From the NCBI RefSeq assembly GCF_030646015.1, contig NZ_JAUSLT010000086.1:1-36782 (forward strand): a stretch of DNA of 36,782 nucleotides, written 5' to 3'. The notes under the pieces were generated by a model. It worked only from the letters and a program-made list of their open reading frames with translations. It had not been told where the DNA came from and searched no databases. Positions 22,304-31,180 of this stretch are shown piece after piece; position 1 is the stretch's first letter; each line of letters begins with the position of its first letter. A program made the translations under genes and the position numbers. This DNA is from Bradyrhizobium sp. (lineage in GTDB: Bacteria; Pseudomonadota; Alphaproteobacteria; Rhizobiales; Xanthobacteraceae).

Positions 22304-22430
22304 CTCCCTCTCCCGCTCTTGCGGGGGAGGGCTGGGGTGGGGGTGTAGCCGCGATTCCTACTGTTCAAGTGGAGAGAATTTCCCCCACCCGGCGCTTGCG
22401 CGCCGACCTCCCCCGCAGGCGGGAGAGGTG
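22304..22430. repeat. Dispersed repeat (CTCCCTCTCCCGC family) inside the TRAP operon
   Basis: GCTCCCTCTCCCGCTCTTGC runs into GGGGGAGGGCTGGGGTGGGG, answered by CCCCCACCCGGCGCTTGCGC and CTCCCCCGCAGGCGGGAGAG (to 22430), an inverted pair that can fold into a long stem. It separates the receptor gene from the two membrane genes, and may attenuate or process the transcript so that receptor outnumbers permease. Confidence 0.75.
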
Positions 22431-22493
22431 AAGTGAATTTGTGGCGGCGGATCGATTCAACAGCATGACATCAAGCGATAGGAAACTGCGGAT

Positions 22494-23006
22494 ATGAAGC
22501 GCGCTTCGATGGATCGTTTCATCGATACGATCGAATGGATCGCGGCGGCGTTTGTCGGCATCGTCGCCGCCAACATTTTCATCGCCGTACTGCTGCGCAA
22601 CATCTTCAACTATTCGATTCCGGACTCCTTCGATATCGGGCGCATGATGCTCGGTATTCTGATCTTCTGGGGGATCGCCGCCACCAGCTATCGCGGCGGA
22701 CACATCACCGTCGATCTGGTCTGGGCCAATGTCGGGCCGCGATACCAGCGCTGGATCGACGTCTTTGCCACGCTGGTCCTGCTGTTCGTGGTGACGGTGC
22801 AGACCTGGACGCTGTTCGACAAGGTGCATGGCACCTACAAGGATAATGTTCTCACCTTCGACATGGGCATGCCGACCTGGCCGTTCTTCGCGGTGGCGTG
22901 GGCCGGCGACGCCGCCGCGGTGCTGCTGATCGCGATCCGCACCTGGCGCCTGATATTCAGTCCGGAGCTGATGCACGACGATCCCAAGATCAAGCCCGTG
23001 GAGTAG
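22494..23006 (+). CDS. TRAP transporter small permease (DctQ family)
   Basis: The 170-residue protein has four membrane spans: about 15-37 (WIAAAFVGIVAANIFIAVLL), 50-66, 88-108 (IDVFATLVLLFVVTVQTW) and 128-150. The pattern IPDSFDIGRMMLGILIFWGI followed by AATSYRGGHITVDLVW is that of DctQ subunits. It forms the inner membrane complex with the large subunit at 23012 and is powered by the sodium or proton gradient, not ATP. Spacing to the large-subunit gene is 5 bp, so the two are co-translated. The start is ATG 22494; the internal ATG at 22509 (MDRFIDTIEW) is a weaker alternative. Confidence 0.92.
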   Translation: MKRASMDRFIDTIEWIAAAFVGIVAANIFIAVLLRNIFNYSIPDSFDIGRMMLGILIFWGIAATSYRGGHITVDLVWANVGPRYQRWIDVFATLVLLFVVTVQTWTLFDKVHGTYKDNVLTFDMGMPTWPFFAVAWAGDAAAVLLIAIRTWRLIFSPELMHDDPKIKPVE

Positions 23007-23011
23007 ACGGC

Positions 23012-24328
23012 ATGAGCACCGACGCCGTCGCCATCCTCGGATTTGTAGCGCTGTTCGCGCTGATGCTGCTGCGCGTGCCGGTGGGCATGGCGATGGGCCT
23101 CGTCGGCGTCACCGGCTTCGGCTACCTCGTCGGCTTTTCCCCGGCGCTCAAAATGGTCGGCCAGACCTCGATGCGCACGGTGACCGACTATACGTTCGGC
23201 GTGATTCCGATGTTCCTGCTGATGGGGGCGTTCGTCACCAATTCCGGGATGAGCCGCGAACTGTTCCACGCCGCCAACGGTTTCGTCGGCCATTTGCGCG
23301 GCGGGTTGGGCATCGCGACGGTCGGAGCCTGCGGCGGCTTTGCCGCGATCTGCGGTTCGTCGGTGGCGACGGCCGCGACATTTTCCGCCGTCGCCTATCC
23401 GGAGATGCGTCGCTTCGGTTATCCGCAGTCCTTCGCCACCGGTGTGATTGCGGCCGGCGGCACCTTGGGCGCCATGCTGCCGCCATCGACGGTGCTGGCG
23501 GTCTACGGCATCATCACCGAGCAGGACATCGGCAAGCTGTTCATGGCCGGCATCATTCCCGGCCTGCTCGCGATCGCCATGTACATGCTGACCATTGCGC
23601 TGATCGGGTGGCTTCGGCCGGGCTTTCTGCCGACCGGCCCGCAAACCTCATGGCGCGAGCGGTTCGCCGGCCTGAAGGATATCTGGGCGCCGGTGCTGCT
23701 GTTCGTCTTCGTTATCGGCGGCCTCTACGGGCTGCCCTACTTGCCGCGCTTCACCCCGACCGAGGCCGGCGGCGTCGGCGCCACCGGCGCATTCCTGATC
23801 GGCGTGCTCACCGGACGGCTCGACAAGGAGAAAATCCTCAATTCGCTGCTGCAGGCGACCCGCACCGCCGCCGCGGTCTTTACGATTCTGATCGGCGCGC
23901 TGATCTTCGGCTATTTTCTCACGGTGACGCAGACCCCGCAAAAGGTCACGGAGCTTCTCACCGGCCTCGGCCTCGGGCCCTACGGCGTCCTCGCCCTCAT
24001 CATGGTGATGTATCTGGCGCTGGGCTGCCTGATGGACGCGATGGCCATGATCATCCTGACCGTTCCGATCGTCTTCCCGGTGGTCGTCCATCTCGGCTTC
24101 GACCCGATCTGGTTCGGCATCATCATCGTGATGACGGTGGAACTGGGCCTCATCACGCCGCCGGTGGGCATGAATGTCTTCGTCATCAAGAGCGTGATTC
24201 CCGACGCATCGTTCGCCACGATCTTCAGGGGCGTGGCGCCGTTCGTCTTCACCGACGTGATCCGGCTGGTGATCCTGATCGCATTTCCGATCCTGGCGCT
24301 CTGGTTGCCGCAACGCATGATGGGGTAA
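23012..24328 (+). CDS. TRAP transporter large permease (DctM family)
   Basis: This 438-residue protein has about a dozen hydrophobic segments. The start is ATG 23012 (MSTDAVAILGFVALFALMLL) with GTGGAG upstream. Family landmarks are RVPVGMAMGLVGVTGFGYL, IPMFLLMGAFVTNSGMSREL, GACGGFAAICGSSVATAATF (the G-S-S-x-A-T-A motif linked to cation binding), GTLGAMLPPSTVLAVYGIIT, FTPTEAGGVGATGAF and LGLITPPVGMNVFVIK. It imports the substrate delivered by the periplasmic receptor at 21274 across the inner membrane. The DUF3237 gene follows after four bases and is probably in the same operon. Confidence 0.95.
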   Translation: MSTDAVAILGFVALFALMLLRVPVGMAMGLVGVTGFGYLVGFSPALKMVGQTSMRTVTDYTFGVIPMFLLMGAFVTNSGMSRELFHAANGFVGHLRGGLGIATVGACGGFAAICGSSVATAATFSAVAYPEMRRFGYPQSFATGVIAAGGTLGAMLPPSTVLAVYGIITEQDIGKLFMAGIIPGLLAIAMYMLTIALIGWLRPGFLPTGPQTSWRERFAGLKDIWAPVLLFVFVIGGLYGLPYLPRFTPTEAGGVGATGAFLIGVLTGRLDKEKILNSLLQATRTAAAVFTILIGALIFGYFLTVTQTPQKVTELLTGLGLGPYGVLALIMVMYLALGCLMDAMAMIILTVPIVFPVVVHLGFDPIWFGIIIVMTVELGLITPPVGMNVFVIKSVIPDASFATIFRGVAPFVFTDVIRLVILIAFPILALWLPQRMMG

Positions 24329-24332
24329 TTCC

Positions 24333-24794
24333 ATGATCCCGGAGCTTGCGACCAAATATGTCTTCACGCTCACGGTGCGTATCGGCGAGGTTACGTCGGC
24401 CGGCGAGATCGGTCACGGCGTGCGCCGGATCATTCCGATCCTGGGCGGCGAGGTGCGCGGCGAAGGCGTCAATGGCAAGATCTGCGCGTTCGGCGCCGAT
24501 TTTCAGATCATCCGGCCCAACGAACTGATCGAGCTGGAGGCGAAATACGCCTTCGAGACCGACGACGGCGCGGTGGTCTATGTCGAGAACACGGGCATCC
24601 GCTTCGGGCCGGTCGACCTGCTGCAGAAGCTGAAGCGTGGCGAGCCGGTCGATCCCAAGCTGATCTACTTCCGCACCGTGCCGAGGTTCGAGACCGGGGC
24701 CGAAAAATACCGCTGGCTGATGGAAAACCTGTTCGTCGGCTCCGCCGCCCGCCACGCCGACCGCGTCGTGATCGACGTGCATCAGGTGCTGTGA
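24333..24794 (+). CDS. DUF3237 family protein
   Basis: The 153-residue protein opens MIPELATKYVFTLTVRIGEV and shows GVRRIIPILGGEVRGEGVNG, LIELEAKYAFETDDGAVVYV, YFRTVPRFETGAEKYRWLM and a final HADRVVIDVHQVL, the known DUF3237 (YaiO-free, beta-barrel lipocalin-like) pattern. No signal peptide or membrane span is seen, so it should be cytoplasmic. No reaction is established for the family, but members often sit in aromatic or acyl-CoA catabolic operons. The start is four bases after the TRAP permease stop, so co-transcription is nearly certain. A ligand-binding or tautomerase-like role for the imported compound is a guess. A dispersed repeat follows the stop. Confidence 0.85.
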   Translation: MIPELATKYVFTLTVRIGEVTSAGEIGHGVRRIIPILGGEVRGEGVNGKICAFGADFQIIRPNELIELEAKYAFETDDGAVVYVENTGIRFGPVDLLQKLKRGEPVDPKLIYFRTVPRFETGAEKYRWLMENLFVGSAARHADRVVIDVHQVL

Positions 24795-24798
24795 ATCT

Positions 24799-24967
24799 CT
24801 TACCCTCCCCTGGAGGGGGAGGGTCGACGCGCGCGCACCGCGCGGCGGGGTGGGGTGACAGTGTTTCCCCGCAAACAACGCCCAAGTAGAGAGACCGTCA
24901 CCCCACCCCGTCTCGCATTTCGCTGCGCTCCATGCGAGCCGACCCTCCCCCTCCCAGGGGAGGGTAA
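24799..24967. repeat. Dispersed repeat (TTACCCTCCCCTGGAGGGGGAGGG family)
   Basis: TCTTACCCTCCCCTGGAGGG at the left end is answered by CCTCCCCCTCCCAGGGGAGGGTAAGA at the right end. Inside, GCGGGGTGGGGTGACAG pairs with CGTCACCCCACCCCG. It forms a long hairpin just after the DUF3237 stop and likely ends the TRAP operon transcript. A partial relative lies at 30301-30342. Confidence 0.8.
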
Positions 24968-25001
24968 GAAAGAGCTCGGATCGCGAGCAAGAAAACCTGG
25001 C

Positions 25002-25037
25002 TTGTTGACTCCCTCCAAATTCGTTATAAAACATAAC
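25002..25037 (+). promoter_or_regulatory. Promoter and GTTAT-N5-ATAAC operator of the hydratase operon
   Basis: TTGTTG (25002-25007) and TATAAA (25025-25030) are spaced by 17 bp, placing the start near 25037 and a 27-nt leader before ATG 25064. The operator GTTATAAAACATAAC (25023-25037) covers the -10 box and start point, the position expected for a repressor site. Confidence 0.65.
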
Positions 25038-25063
25038 TATTCTGGACAGGACGTAAAACACCC

Positions 25064-25867
25064 ATGGGAAACGCCGCACCTGCCGCGACCGCCGAGCGGT
25101 CCGCGCTGCTCAAGATCGAGACGGTGGGCGCGGTCATGACCGTGGGTCTCAACCGGCCGGCCAAGCGCAATGCGCTGAACGATGGCATTATTCTCGCGAT
25201 CCAGGATTGCTTTTCCGACCTGCCCGAGGGCGTCGGCGCGGTGGTGATCCACGGCATCGGCGATCATTTCTCGTCGGGCCTCGATCTGTCGGAGCTGACC
25301 GAGCACGACGCCACCGAAGGTCTGCGGCATTCACAGATGTGGCACCGGGTGTTCGATCGCATCCAGTACAGCCGCGTCCCTGTCATCGCAGCCCTCAAGG
25401 GGGCCGTGATCGGCGGCGGGCTGGAGCTCGCCTGCGCGGCGCATATCCGGGTCGCCGAACCCTCGGCCTATTTCGCGCTGCCCGAGGGCCAGCGCGGCAT
25501 TTTCGTCGGCGGCGGCGGATCGGTGCGGCTGCCGCGGCTGATCGGGGTCGCCAGGATGACCGACATGATGCTGACCGGGCGGGTCTATTCGGCGACCGAG
25601 GGTTCGGCCTATGGTTTTACGCAGTATCTGACCGAAGCGGGTGGTGCGCTGCCGAAGGCGATGGAACTGGCCGAGCGTGTCGCCGCCAATGCGCCGCTGA
25701 CGAATTTCGCGGTGCTGCAGGCGCTGCCGATGATTGCGGAAGCCAATCCGCAAACCGGCCTGCTGATGGAATCGCTGATGGCGACGGTGGCGCAAAGCGA
25801 TAAAGAGGCCAAGCGCCGGATTCGTGACTTCCTCGACCGCAAGACCGCAAAGGTGAAACCGGCCTGA
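25064..25867 (+). CDS. Enoyl-CoA hydratase (crotonase family), first gene of aromatic side-chain operon
   Basis: The 267-residue protein has crotonase motifs VGLNRPAKRNALND, FSSGLDLSEL (first oxyanion region, 69-78), VIGGGLELACAAHIRVAEPS and FALPEGQRGIFVGGGGSVRL. Both catalytic glutamates of classical hydratases are kept: Glu121 in GGGLELA and Glu141 in LPEGQRG, unlike the crotonase at 5534. It should hydrate an enoyl-CoA such as p-coumaroyl- or feruloyl-CoA in the cytoplasm. It does not closely resemble the hydratase-lyase that releases the aldehyde, so a beta-oxidation-type step is more likely; this is inference. The next gene, feruloyl-CoA synthase, starts one base after the stop. Confidence 0.9.
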   Translation: MGNAAPAATAERSALLKIETVGAVMTVGLNRPAKRNALNDGIILAIQDCFSDLPEGVGAVVIHGIGDHFSSGLDLSELTEHDATEGLRHSQMWHRVFDRIQYSRVPVIAALKGAVIGGGLELACAAHIRVAEPSAYFALPEGQRGIFVGGGGSVRLPRLIGVARMTDMMLTGRVYSATEGSAYGFTQYLTEAGGALPKAMELAERVAANAPLTNFAVLQALPMIAEANPQTGLLMESLMATVAQSDKEAKRRIRDFLDRKTAKVKPA

Positions 25868-25868
25868 C

Positions 25869-27746
25869 ATGAGCGTCAAGCCCCAAATGTCGACTGCGAC
25901 CGGAGCCGGCGATGCGCCGCTGCGGCCGATCTCGTTCGGCGATCCCGCGGTAACGATCGAGCGCCGCGACGATGGCGTCATTTACCTGCGGCCGAAAACG
26001 CCGCTCGGCGACTATCCGGTCCGTCTGACCGACCGCCTGCACCATTGGGCCAACGCAGAACCCAATCGCGTATTCATGGCGGAGCGCGATGCCGGCGGCG
26101 GCTGGCGGCAGATCACCTATGCGCGCTTGCTGGTCGCGGCCCGGCATATCGCCTCGGCGCTGCTGGCGCGCGGCCTCTCCGCCGAGAGGCCGATCGTGAT
26201 TCTCTCGGGCAATTCGGTCGATCATGCGCTGGTCGCGTTCGGTGCACTCTATGCCGGCATCCCCTTCTGTCCGGTGTCGCCGGCCTATTCGCTGGTGTCG
26301 AAGGATTACGGCAAGCTCGCTTACCTGATGAAGCTGTTGACGCCCGGCCTGGTGTTTGCCGATGACGCCGGCAAATTCGCCGATGCGCTGGCCGCCAATG
26401 TCCCCGATGGAACCGAGATTGTGGCGTCGCGCGGCGCCGTTCCCGGCCGCCAGGTGACGATGCTCGCTGAGTTGCTGGCGACCCCGCAGCTTCCCGGCCT
26501 CGATGCCGCGCATGACGCCATCGGTCCGGATACCATCGCAAAGTTCCTGCTGACCTCGGGCTCGACCGGCAATCCGAAGGCGGTCATCAACACCCAGCGG
26601 ATGATCTGCGCCAACCAGGTGATGCTGCGCGAGACGCTGGCGTTCCTGAAGGACGAGCCGCCCGTCATCGTCGACTGGCTGCCATGGAACCATACCTTTG
26701 GCGGCAACCACAATATCGGGCTGACGCTGTTCAACGGCGGCTCGATGTATCTCGACGAGGGCAAGCCGATGCCCGGCGGCATTGAGGAAACCGTGCGCAA
26801 TCTTCGCGAGATTTCGCCGACGGTCTATTTCAACGTGCCGAAGGGCTATGAATCGCTGCTGCCCTATCTGCGTGATGACAAGGCGCTGCGCGCCAAATTC
26901 TTTCACCGCCTGCATGCGATGTTCTTCTCGGGTGCGGCGCTGTCGCCCTTCGTCTGGAACAGGCTGGACGAACTCGCCGTGGCTGAAACCGGCTACCGCG
27001 TGCCGATGCTGACCGGCCTCGGGGCCACCGAGACCGCGCCGTTCTTCATGTCGGTAAAACCCGCCACCAGCCGTTCCGGCCATGTCGGGCTTCCGGTCTC
27101 CGGCAACGACGCCAAACTGATCCCGAACAACGGCAAGCTCGAGGTCCGCGCCAAAGGGCCCAACGTCACGCCGGGCTATTGGCGGCAGCCGGAATTGACG
27201 GCGGCGGCGTTCGACGAGGAAGGCTTCTACAAGTTCGGCGATGCGCTGAAGCCGGTCGACCCCGATGATTTCAACAAGGGTTTCGATTTCGACGGCCGCA
27301 TTGCCGAGGATTTCAAGCTCGCCAGCGGCACCTGGGTCAGCGTCGGGCCGCTGCGCGCGCGGCTTGTTGCGGCATGTGCCCCGATGGTGCGCGACGTCGT
27401 GATCGCCGGTATCAACCGCGACGAGATCTCGGCGCTGGTCATCCTCGACCTCGACGGCTGCCGCCTGATCAATCCGACGCTGCCGGTGGACGACCTTGCC
27501 GGCACCGCTTCCGATCCGCTGATCCGCGAAGCGTTTCGCGAGCGGCTGGCAAGGTTTCTGGGGACCGCGACGGGATCGTCGACCCGGGTCACGCGCGCGG
27601 TCCTGCTCGATTCGCCGCTGTTGATCGACCGCGGCGAAGTCACCGACAAGGGCTCGATCAACCAGCGCGCGGTGCTGGATCACCGCAGCGGCCTGATCGA
27701 CCTGCTCTATTCGCCGACACCGCCGGACCACGTCATCACGCTGTAG
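25869..27746 (+). CDS. fcs: Feruloyl-CoA synthase (hydroxycinnamate-CoA ligase)
   Basis: This 625-residue adenylate-forming ligase activates ferulate or p-coumarate with ATP and CoA. The AMP-binding signature KFLLTSGSTGNPKAVINTQR lies at about 223-242. Segments special to feruloyl-CoA synthases are present: VDWLPWNHTFGGNHNIGLTL, FNGGSMYLDEGKPMPGGIEE, PTVYFNVPKGYESLLPYLR, LTGLGATETAPFF, GYWRQPELTAAAFDEEGFYK, GRIAEDFKLASGTWVSVGPL (about 476-495), and a late EVTDKGSINQRAVL with the catalytic-type Lys. The length is normal for this subgroup and longer than ordinary acyl-CoA ligases. It follows the hydratase gene by one base and precedes the dehydrogenase by 36 bp. Range across cinnamates cannot be judged from sequence. 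Confidence 0.93.
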   Translation: MSVKPQMSTATGAGDAPLRPISFGDPAVTIERRDDGVIYLRPKTPLGDYPVRLTDRLHHWANAEPNRVFMAERDAGGGWRQITYARLLVAARHIASALLARGLSAERPIVILSGNSVDHALVAFGALYAGIPFCPVSPAYSLVSKDYGKLAYLMKLLTPGLVFADDAGKFADALAANVPDGTEIVASRGAVPGRQVTMLAELLATPQLPGLDAAHDAIGPDTIAKFLLTSGSTGNPKAVINTQRMICANQVMLRETLAFLKDEPPVIVDWLPWNHTFGGNHNIGLTLFNGGSMYLDEGKPMPGGIEETVRNLREISPTVYFNVPKGYESLLPYLRDDKALRAKFFHRLHAMFFSGAALSPFVWNRLDELAVAETGYRVPMLTGLGATETAPFFMSVKPATSRSGHVGLPVSGNDAKLIPNNGKLEVRAKGPNVTPGYWRQPELTAAAFDEEGFYKFGDALKPVDPDDFNKGFDFDGRIAEDFKLASGTWVSVGPLRARLVAACAPMVRDVVIAGINRDEISALVILDLDGCRLINPTLPVDDLAGTASDPLIREAFRERLARFLGTATGSSTRVTRAVLLDSPLLIDRGEVTDKGSINQRAVLDHRSGLIDLLYSPTPPDHVITL

Positions 27747-27782
27747 CCGGACACGAAGAACAATCTTTCCAGGGAGAAGACC

Positions 27783-28544
27783 ATGCAGTTGAAAGATCAG
27801 GCCGCCATCGTCACCGGAGGTGCCTCGGGACTGGGCGCTGCCACCGCGCGCCGGCTGGCTGCAGGGGGCGCGAAGGTTGCGGTATGCGACCTCAACGCCA
27901 AGTTGGCCGAAACCCTTGCCGCCGAAATTGGCGGCGTCGCGGTGGCCTGCGACGTTTCGGATGCTGCTTCAGCGGAAGCCGCCATCGTCGCCGCATCGAA
28001 GGCCCATGGGCCGGCGCGCATTCTGGTCAATTGCGCCGGCATCGGCGTGGCCAAACGGGTGGTCGGCCGCGACGGCCCGATGGCGCTTTCCGATTTCGAC
28101 AGGGTGATCAAGGTCAACCTGATCGGTTCCTTCAACATGCTGCGGCTGGCGGCCGCCGAAATGGCCAAGCTGGAGCCGCTGTCGACCGGCGAGCGCGGCG
28201 TCGTCATCTCCACCGCGTCGGTCGCGGCCTATGATGGCCAGATCGGGCAGTCGGCCTATTCGGCTTCGAAGGGCGGCATCGTCGCGATGACGCTGCCGAT
28301 CGCGCGTGAGCTGGCGCAGTTCGGCATCCGCGTATTGACCATCGCGCCGGGCCTGTTCCTGACGCCGCTGCTGGGCGGCCTGCCGCAGGAGGCGCAGGAC
28401 TCGCTCGCCGCCGCGATCCCGTTCCCGCACCGGCTCGGCCAGCCGGAAGAGTTCGCATCGCTGGCGCTGCACATGATCGACAACCCCTACCTCAACGGCG
28501 AGGTGGTGCGGCTCGATGCCGCGCTCCGCATGGCGCCGAAATAA
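27783..28544 (+). CDS. Short-chain dehydrogenase, 3-hydroxyacyl-CoA dehydrogenase type
   Basis: The 253-residue SDR has the cofactor motif [17 protein letters not shown] (10-26) followed by Asp36 in [10 protein letters not shown], which favours NAD, then [10 protein letters not shown], and the catalytic Ser146 with Tyr159-x3-Lys163 ([10 protein letters not shown]). The sequence [20 protein letters not shown] and [20 protein letters not shown] resembles type II 3-hydroxyacyl-CoA dehydrogenases (HSD10-like). In this operon it would oxidise the 3-hydroxy-3-arylpropionyl-CoA made by the hydratase to the 3-keto form. A good ribosome site (AGGGAGAAG) precedes ATG 27783. The thioesterase gene follows 11 bp after the stop. 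Confidence 0.92.
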   Translation: MQLKDQAAIVTGGASGLGAATARRLAAGGAKVAVCDLNAKLAETLAAEIGGVAVACDVSDAASAEAAIVAASKAHGPARILVNCAGIGVAKRVVGRDGPMALSDFDRVIKVNLIGSFNMLRLAAAEMAKLEPLSTGERGVVISTASVAAYDGQIGQSAYSASKGGIVAMTLPIARELAQFGIRVLTIAPGLFLTPLLGGLPQEAQDSLAAAIPFPHRLGQPEEFASLALHMIDNPYLNGEVVRLDAALRMAPK

Positions 28545-28555
28545 AGGACGGGCGC

Positions 28556-28975
28556 ATGTTCGTCCACCGCCGCGAAGTGCAGATCCAGTGGGGCGACTGC
28601 GACCCCGCCAATATGGTTTACTACCCGCGCTACTTCGCGATGTTCGACGATTCGACCTCGATCATGTTCGAGGCGGCCGGCTTCTCGAAGCAGGACATCA
28701 TCCACAAATACGGCCTGGTCGGCATTCCCATGGTCGATACCAGGGCAAAGTTCTACATCGCCTCGACCCATGGCGACTGGATCACGATCGAAAGCCGGAT
28801 CGAGAGCTTCAAGCGTTCGAGCTTCGAGGTCACCCACAAGGTGTTCAAGGGCGAGGCGCTGGCGATCGAGGCGTTCGAGACAAGGGTGCTGGTCGGCCGG
28901 CACCCGGACGACCCCGGCAAGCTGAAATCGGCGCCGATGCCGGAAGAAATCATGGCGAGGTTCAAGCAAGGCTGA
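28556..28975 (+). CDS. 4-hydroxybenzoyl-CoA thioesterase-like protein
   Basis: The 139-residue hot-dog protein is about the length of the Pseudomonas CBS3 4-hydroxybenzoyl-CoA thioesterase and shares its landmarks: VQIQWGDCDPANMVYYPRYF with the catalytic Asp16 (Asp17 there), FDDSTSIMFEAAGFSK, KYGLVGIPMVDTRAKFYIAS, WITIESRIESFKRSSFEVTH. It should cleave an aryl-CoA, most simply 4-hydroxybenzoyl-CoA to 4-hydroxybenzoate, the substrate of PobA at 19830-20999. This link is the best evidence for the pathway's endpoint. It is the last gene of the operon that starts at 25064. A small hairpin follows before the solute-binding protein gene. Confidence 0.9.
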   Translation: MFVHRREVQIQWGDCDPANMVYYPRYFAMFDDSTSIMFEAAGFSKQDIIHKYGLVGIPMVDTRAKFYIASTHGDWITIESRIESFKRSSFEVTHKVFKGEALAIEAFETRVLVGRHPDDPGKLKSAPMPEEIMARFKQG

Positions 28976-29016
28976 GTTGAAGAGGCTGACTTGAGCGGGC
29001 TCATGACCTAAAGAAG

Positions 29017-29034
29017 GGGCTGAATAATCAGCCC
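29017..29034 (+). terminator. Small hairpin between thioesterase and ABC receptor genes
   Basis: GGGCTGA (29017-29023), loop ATAA, and TCAGCCC (29028-29034) form a perfect 7-bp stem followed only by GGATTT. It is a weak terminator or processing site. A half-site GGATAAC and a ribosome site AGGGAGGA follow before ATG 29079. Confidence 0.5.
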
Positions 29035-29078
29035 GGATTTGATCTAGGTTGGATAACAACGTCAAAAGGGAGGAATGA

Positions 29079-30230
29079 ATGAACAAGTTTTACCTGTCGG
29101 CCGCGGTCATCGCGGCGTCGCTGGCACTGCCGGCCTTGCCGGCCAGCGCGCAAAGCAGCGAAATCGTCATCGGCATCACCGTCACCACTACCGGCCCCGC
29201 CGCGGCGCTCGGCATTCCCGAGCGCAATGCGCTCGAATTCGTGCCGAAGGAAATCGGCGGCGTGCCGATCAAGGTGATCACGCTCGATGACGGCGGCGAC
29301 CCGACCGCCGCCACCACCAATGCCCGCCGCTTCGTCACGGAGTCCAAGGCCGACATCATCATGGGGTCGTCCACCACCCCGCCGACGGTCGCGGTCTCCA
29401 CCGTCGCCAACGAGGCCGGCATTCCGCATTTCGGCCTGGCGCCGTTCCCGATCACGCCGGAGCGCGCCAAGTGGTCGGTGGCGATGCCGCAGCCGATCCC
29501 GATCATGGGCAAGGTGCTGTACGAGCACATGAAGGCCAACAAGGTCAAAACCGTCGGCTATATCGGGTACTCCGATTCCTACGGCGATCTCTGGTTCAAC
29601 GACTTCAAGGCGCAGGGCGTGCCCATGGGCATGACGGTCGCCACCGAGGAACGCTTCGCCCGGCCGGATACCTCGGTCGCGGGCCAGGTGCTGAAGCTGG
29701 TTGCCGCCAATCCCGATGCGATCCTGATCGGCGCATCCGGCACCGCGGCGGCCCTGCCGCAGACCACGCTGCGCGAACGCGGCTACAAGGGCCTGATCTA
29801 TCAGACCCACGGCGCCGCCAGCATGGACTTCATCCGCATCGCCGGAAAGGCCGCCGAAGGCGTCATCATGGCGTCGGGTCCGGTGATGTCGCCGGAAACC
29901 CAGGCCGACAGCGCGCTGACCAAGAAGCCGGGCCTCGCGCTCAATGCCGCCTATGAGGCCAAATACGGCCCCAACAGCCGCAGCCAGTTCGCCGGACATT
30001 CCTACGACGCCTTCGAAATCCTCAAGCGCGTCATTCCGGTGGCGCTGAAGGCCGGCAAGCCGGGCACGGCGGAATTCCGCGAGGGCATCCGTAAAGCGCT
30101 GCTGAGCGAAAAGGACATGGCGGCGAGCCAGGGCGTCTACAACTTCACCGAAAAAGACCGCTACGGCCTGGATGATCGTTCGCGCATCATCCTGACCGTG
30201 AAGGACGGGAAGTACGTTCCGGCGAAGTAG
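29079..30230 (+). CDS. ABC transporter substrate-binding protein, Leu/Ile/Val type (CouP-like)
   Basis: The 383-residue protein has signal peptide MNKFYLSAAVIAASLALPAL with cleavage after PASA at about 24. The mature part is a periplasmic binding protein type 1 fold: EIVIGITVTTTGPAAALGIP, DDGGDPTAATTNARRFVTES, IIMGSSTTPPTVAVSTVANE, GYIGYSDSYGDLWFNDF, LKLVAANPDAILIGASGTAA, YQTHGAASMDFIRIAGKAAE, FAGHSYDAFEILKRV. The family also binds aromatic acids; R. palustris CouP binds p-coumarate. Its position between the CoA-ligase operon and a convergent livF/livMG/livH set suggests it feeds that transporter. A typical terminator follows at 30260. Ligand specificity is inferred from context only. Confidence 0.92.
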   Translation: MNKFYLSAAVIAASLALPALPASAQSSEIVIGITVTTTGPAAALGIPERNALEFVPKEIGGVPIKVITLDDGGDPTAATTNARRFVTESKADIIMGSSTTPPTVAVSTVANEAGIPHFGLAPFPITPERAKWSVAMPQPIPIMGKVLYEHMKANKVKTVGYIGYSDSYGDLWFNDFKAQGVPMGMTVATEERFARPDTSVAGQVLKLVAANPDAILIGASGTAAALPQTTLRERGYKGLIYQTHGAASMDFIRIAGKAAEGVIMASGPVMSPETQADSALTKKPGLALNAAYEAKYGPNSRSQFAGHSYDAFEILKRVIPVALKAGKPGTAEFREGIRKALLSEKDMAASQGVYNFTEKDRYGLDDRSRIILTVKDGKYVPAK

Positions 30231-30259
30231 ACGGGGCGTCTGATTGAATAACGAAGTGG

Positions 30260-30292
30260 GCCGGTCTCCTTGTTGGAGGCCGGCTCTTTTCT
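30260..30292 (+). terminator. Rho-independent terminator of the ABC receptor gene
   Basis: GCCGGTCTCC (30260-30269) pairs with GGAGGCCGGC (30275-30284; one G-T pair) and is followed by TCTTTTCTT, 30 bp after the stop at 30230. Confidence 0.85.
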
Positions 30293-30300
30293 TACGCTGC

Positions 30301-30342
30301 CCTGGAGGGGGAGGGTCGGCGCGTAGCGCCGGCTGGGGTGAC
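30301..30342. repeat. Partial dispersed repeat (CCTGGAGGGGGAGGG family)
   Basis: CCTGGAGGGGGAGGGTCGGC, then GCGTAGCGCCGGCTGGGGTGACA matches the left half of the element at 24799-24967. Its right half is missing; another repeat family begins at 30349, so one may have inserted into the other. Confidence 0.65.
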
Positions 30343-30348
30343 AGAATT

Positions 30349-30446
30349 GTAGGGTGGGCAAAGCGAAGCGTGCCCACCATCATGCTGATCGCAATCGACG
30401 AAAAATGGTGGGCACGGCGCAAGAGCGCCGTTTGCCCACGCTACGC
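30349..30446. repeat. Dispersed palindromic repeat (GTAGGGTGGGCAAAGCG variant), copy 3
   Basis: GTAGGGTGGGCAAAGCGAAG continues to CCCACCAT (30380). The inverse is ATGGTGGGCACGGCGCAAG then CGTTTGCCCACGCTACGC (to 30446). It is the GGGCAAA variant of the GGGTTA element at 553 and 1914. It ends two bases before the livF stop, between convergent transcripts. Confidence 0.8.
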
Positions 30447-30448
30447 CC

Positions 30449-31176
<728 letters not shown>

Positions 31177-31180
<4 letters not shown>

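Noticed and set aside
25617..27731. A 704-codon minus-strand frame opposite the hydratase/feruloyl-CoA synthase genes
   Set aside because: It is an antisense frame, very rich in Arg, His and Gln, with no recognisable motif, whereas the plus strand carries full-length enzyme motifs.
29041..29057. A third MarR-type operator before the ABC receptor gene
   Set aside because: Only the half-site ATAAC is present (GGATAAC at 29051-29057); the left half does not match GTTAT.
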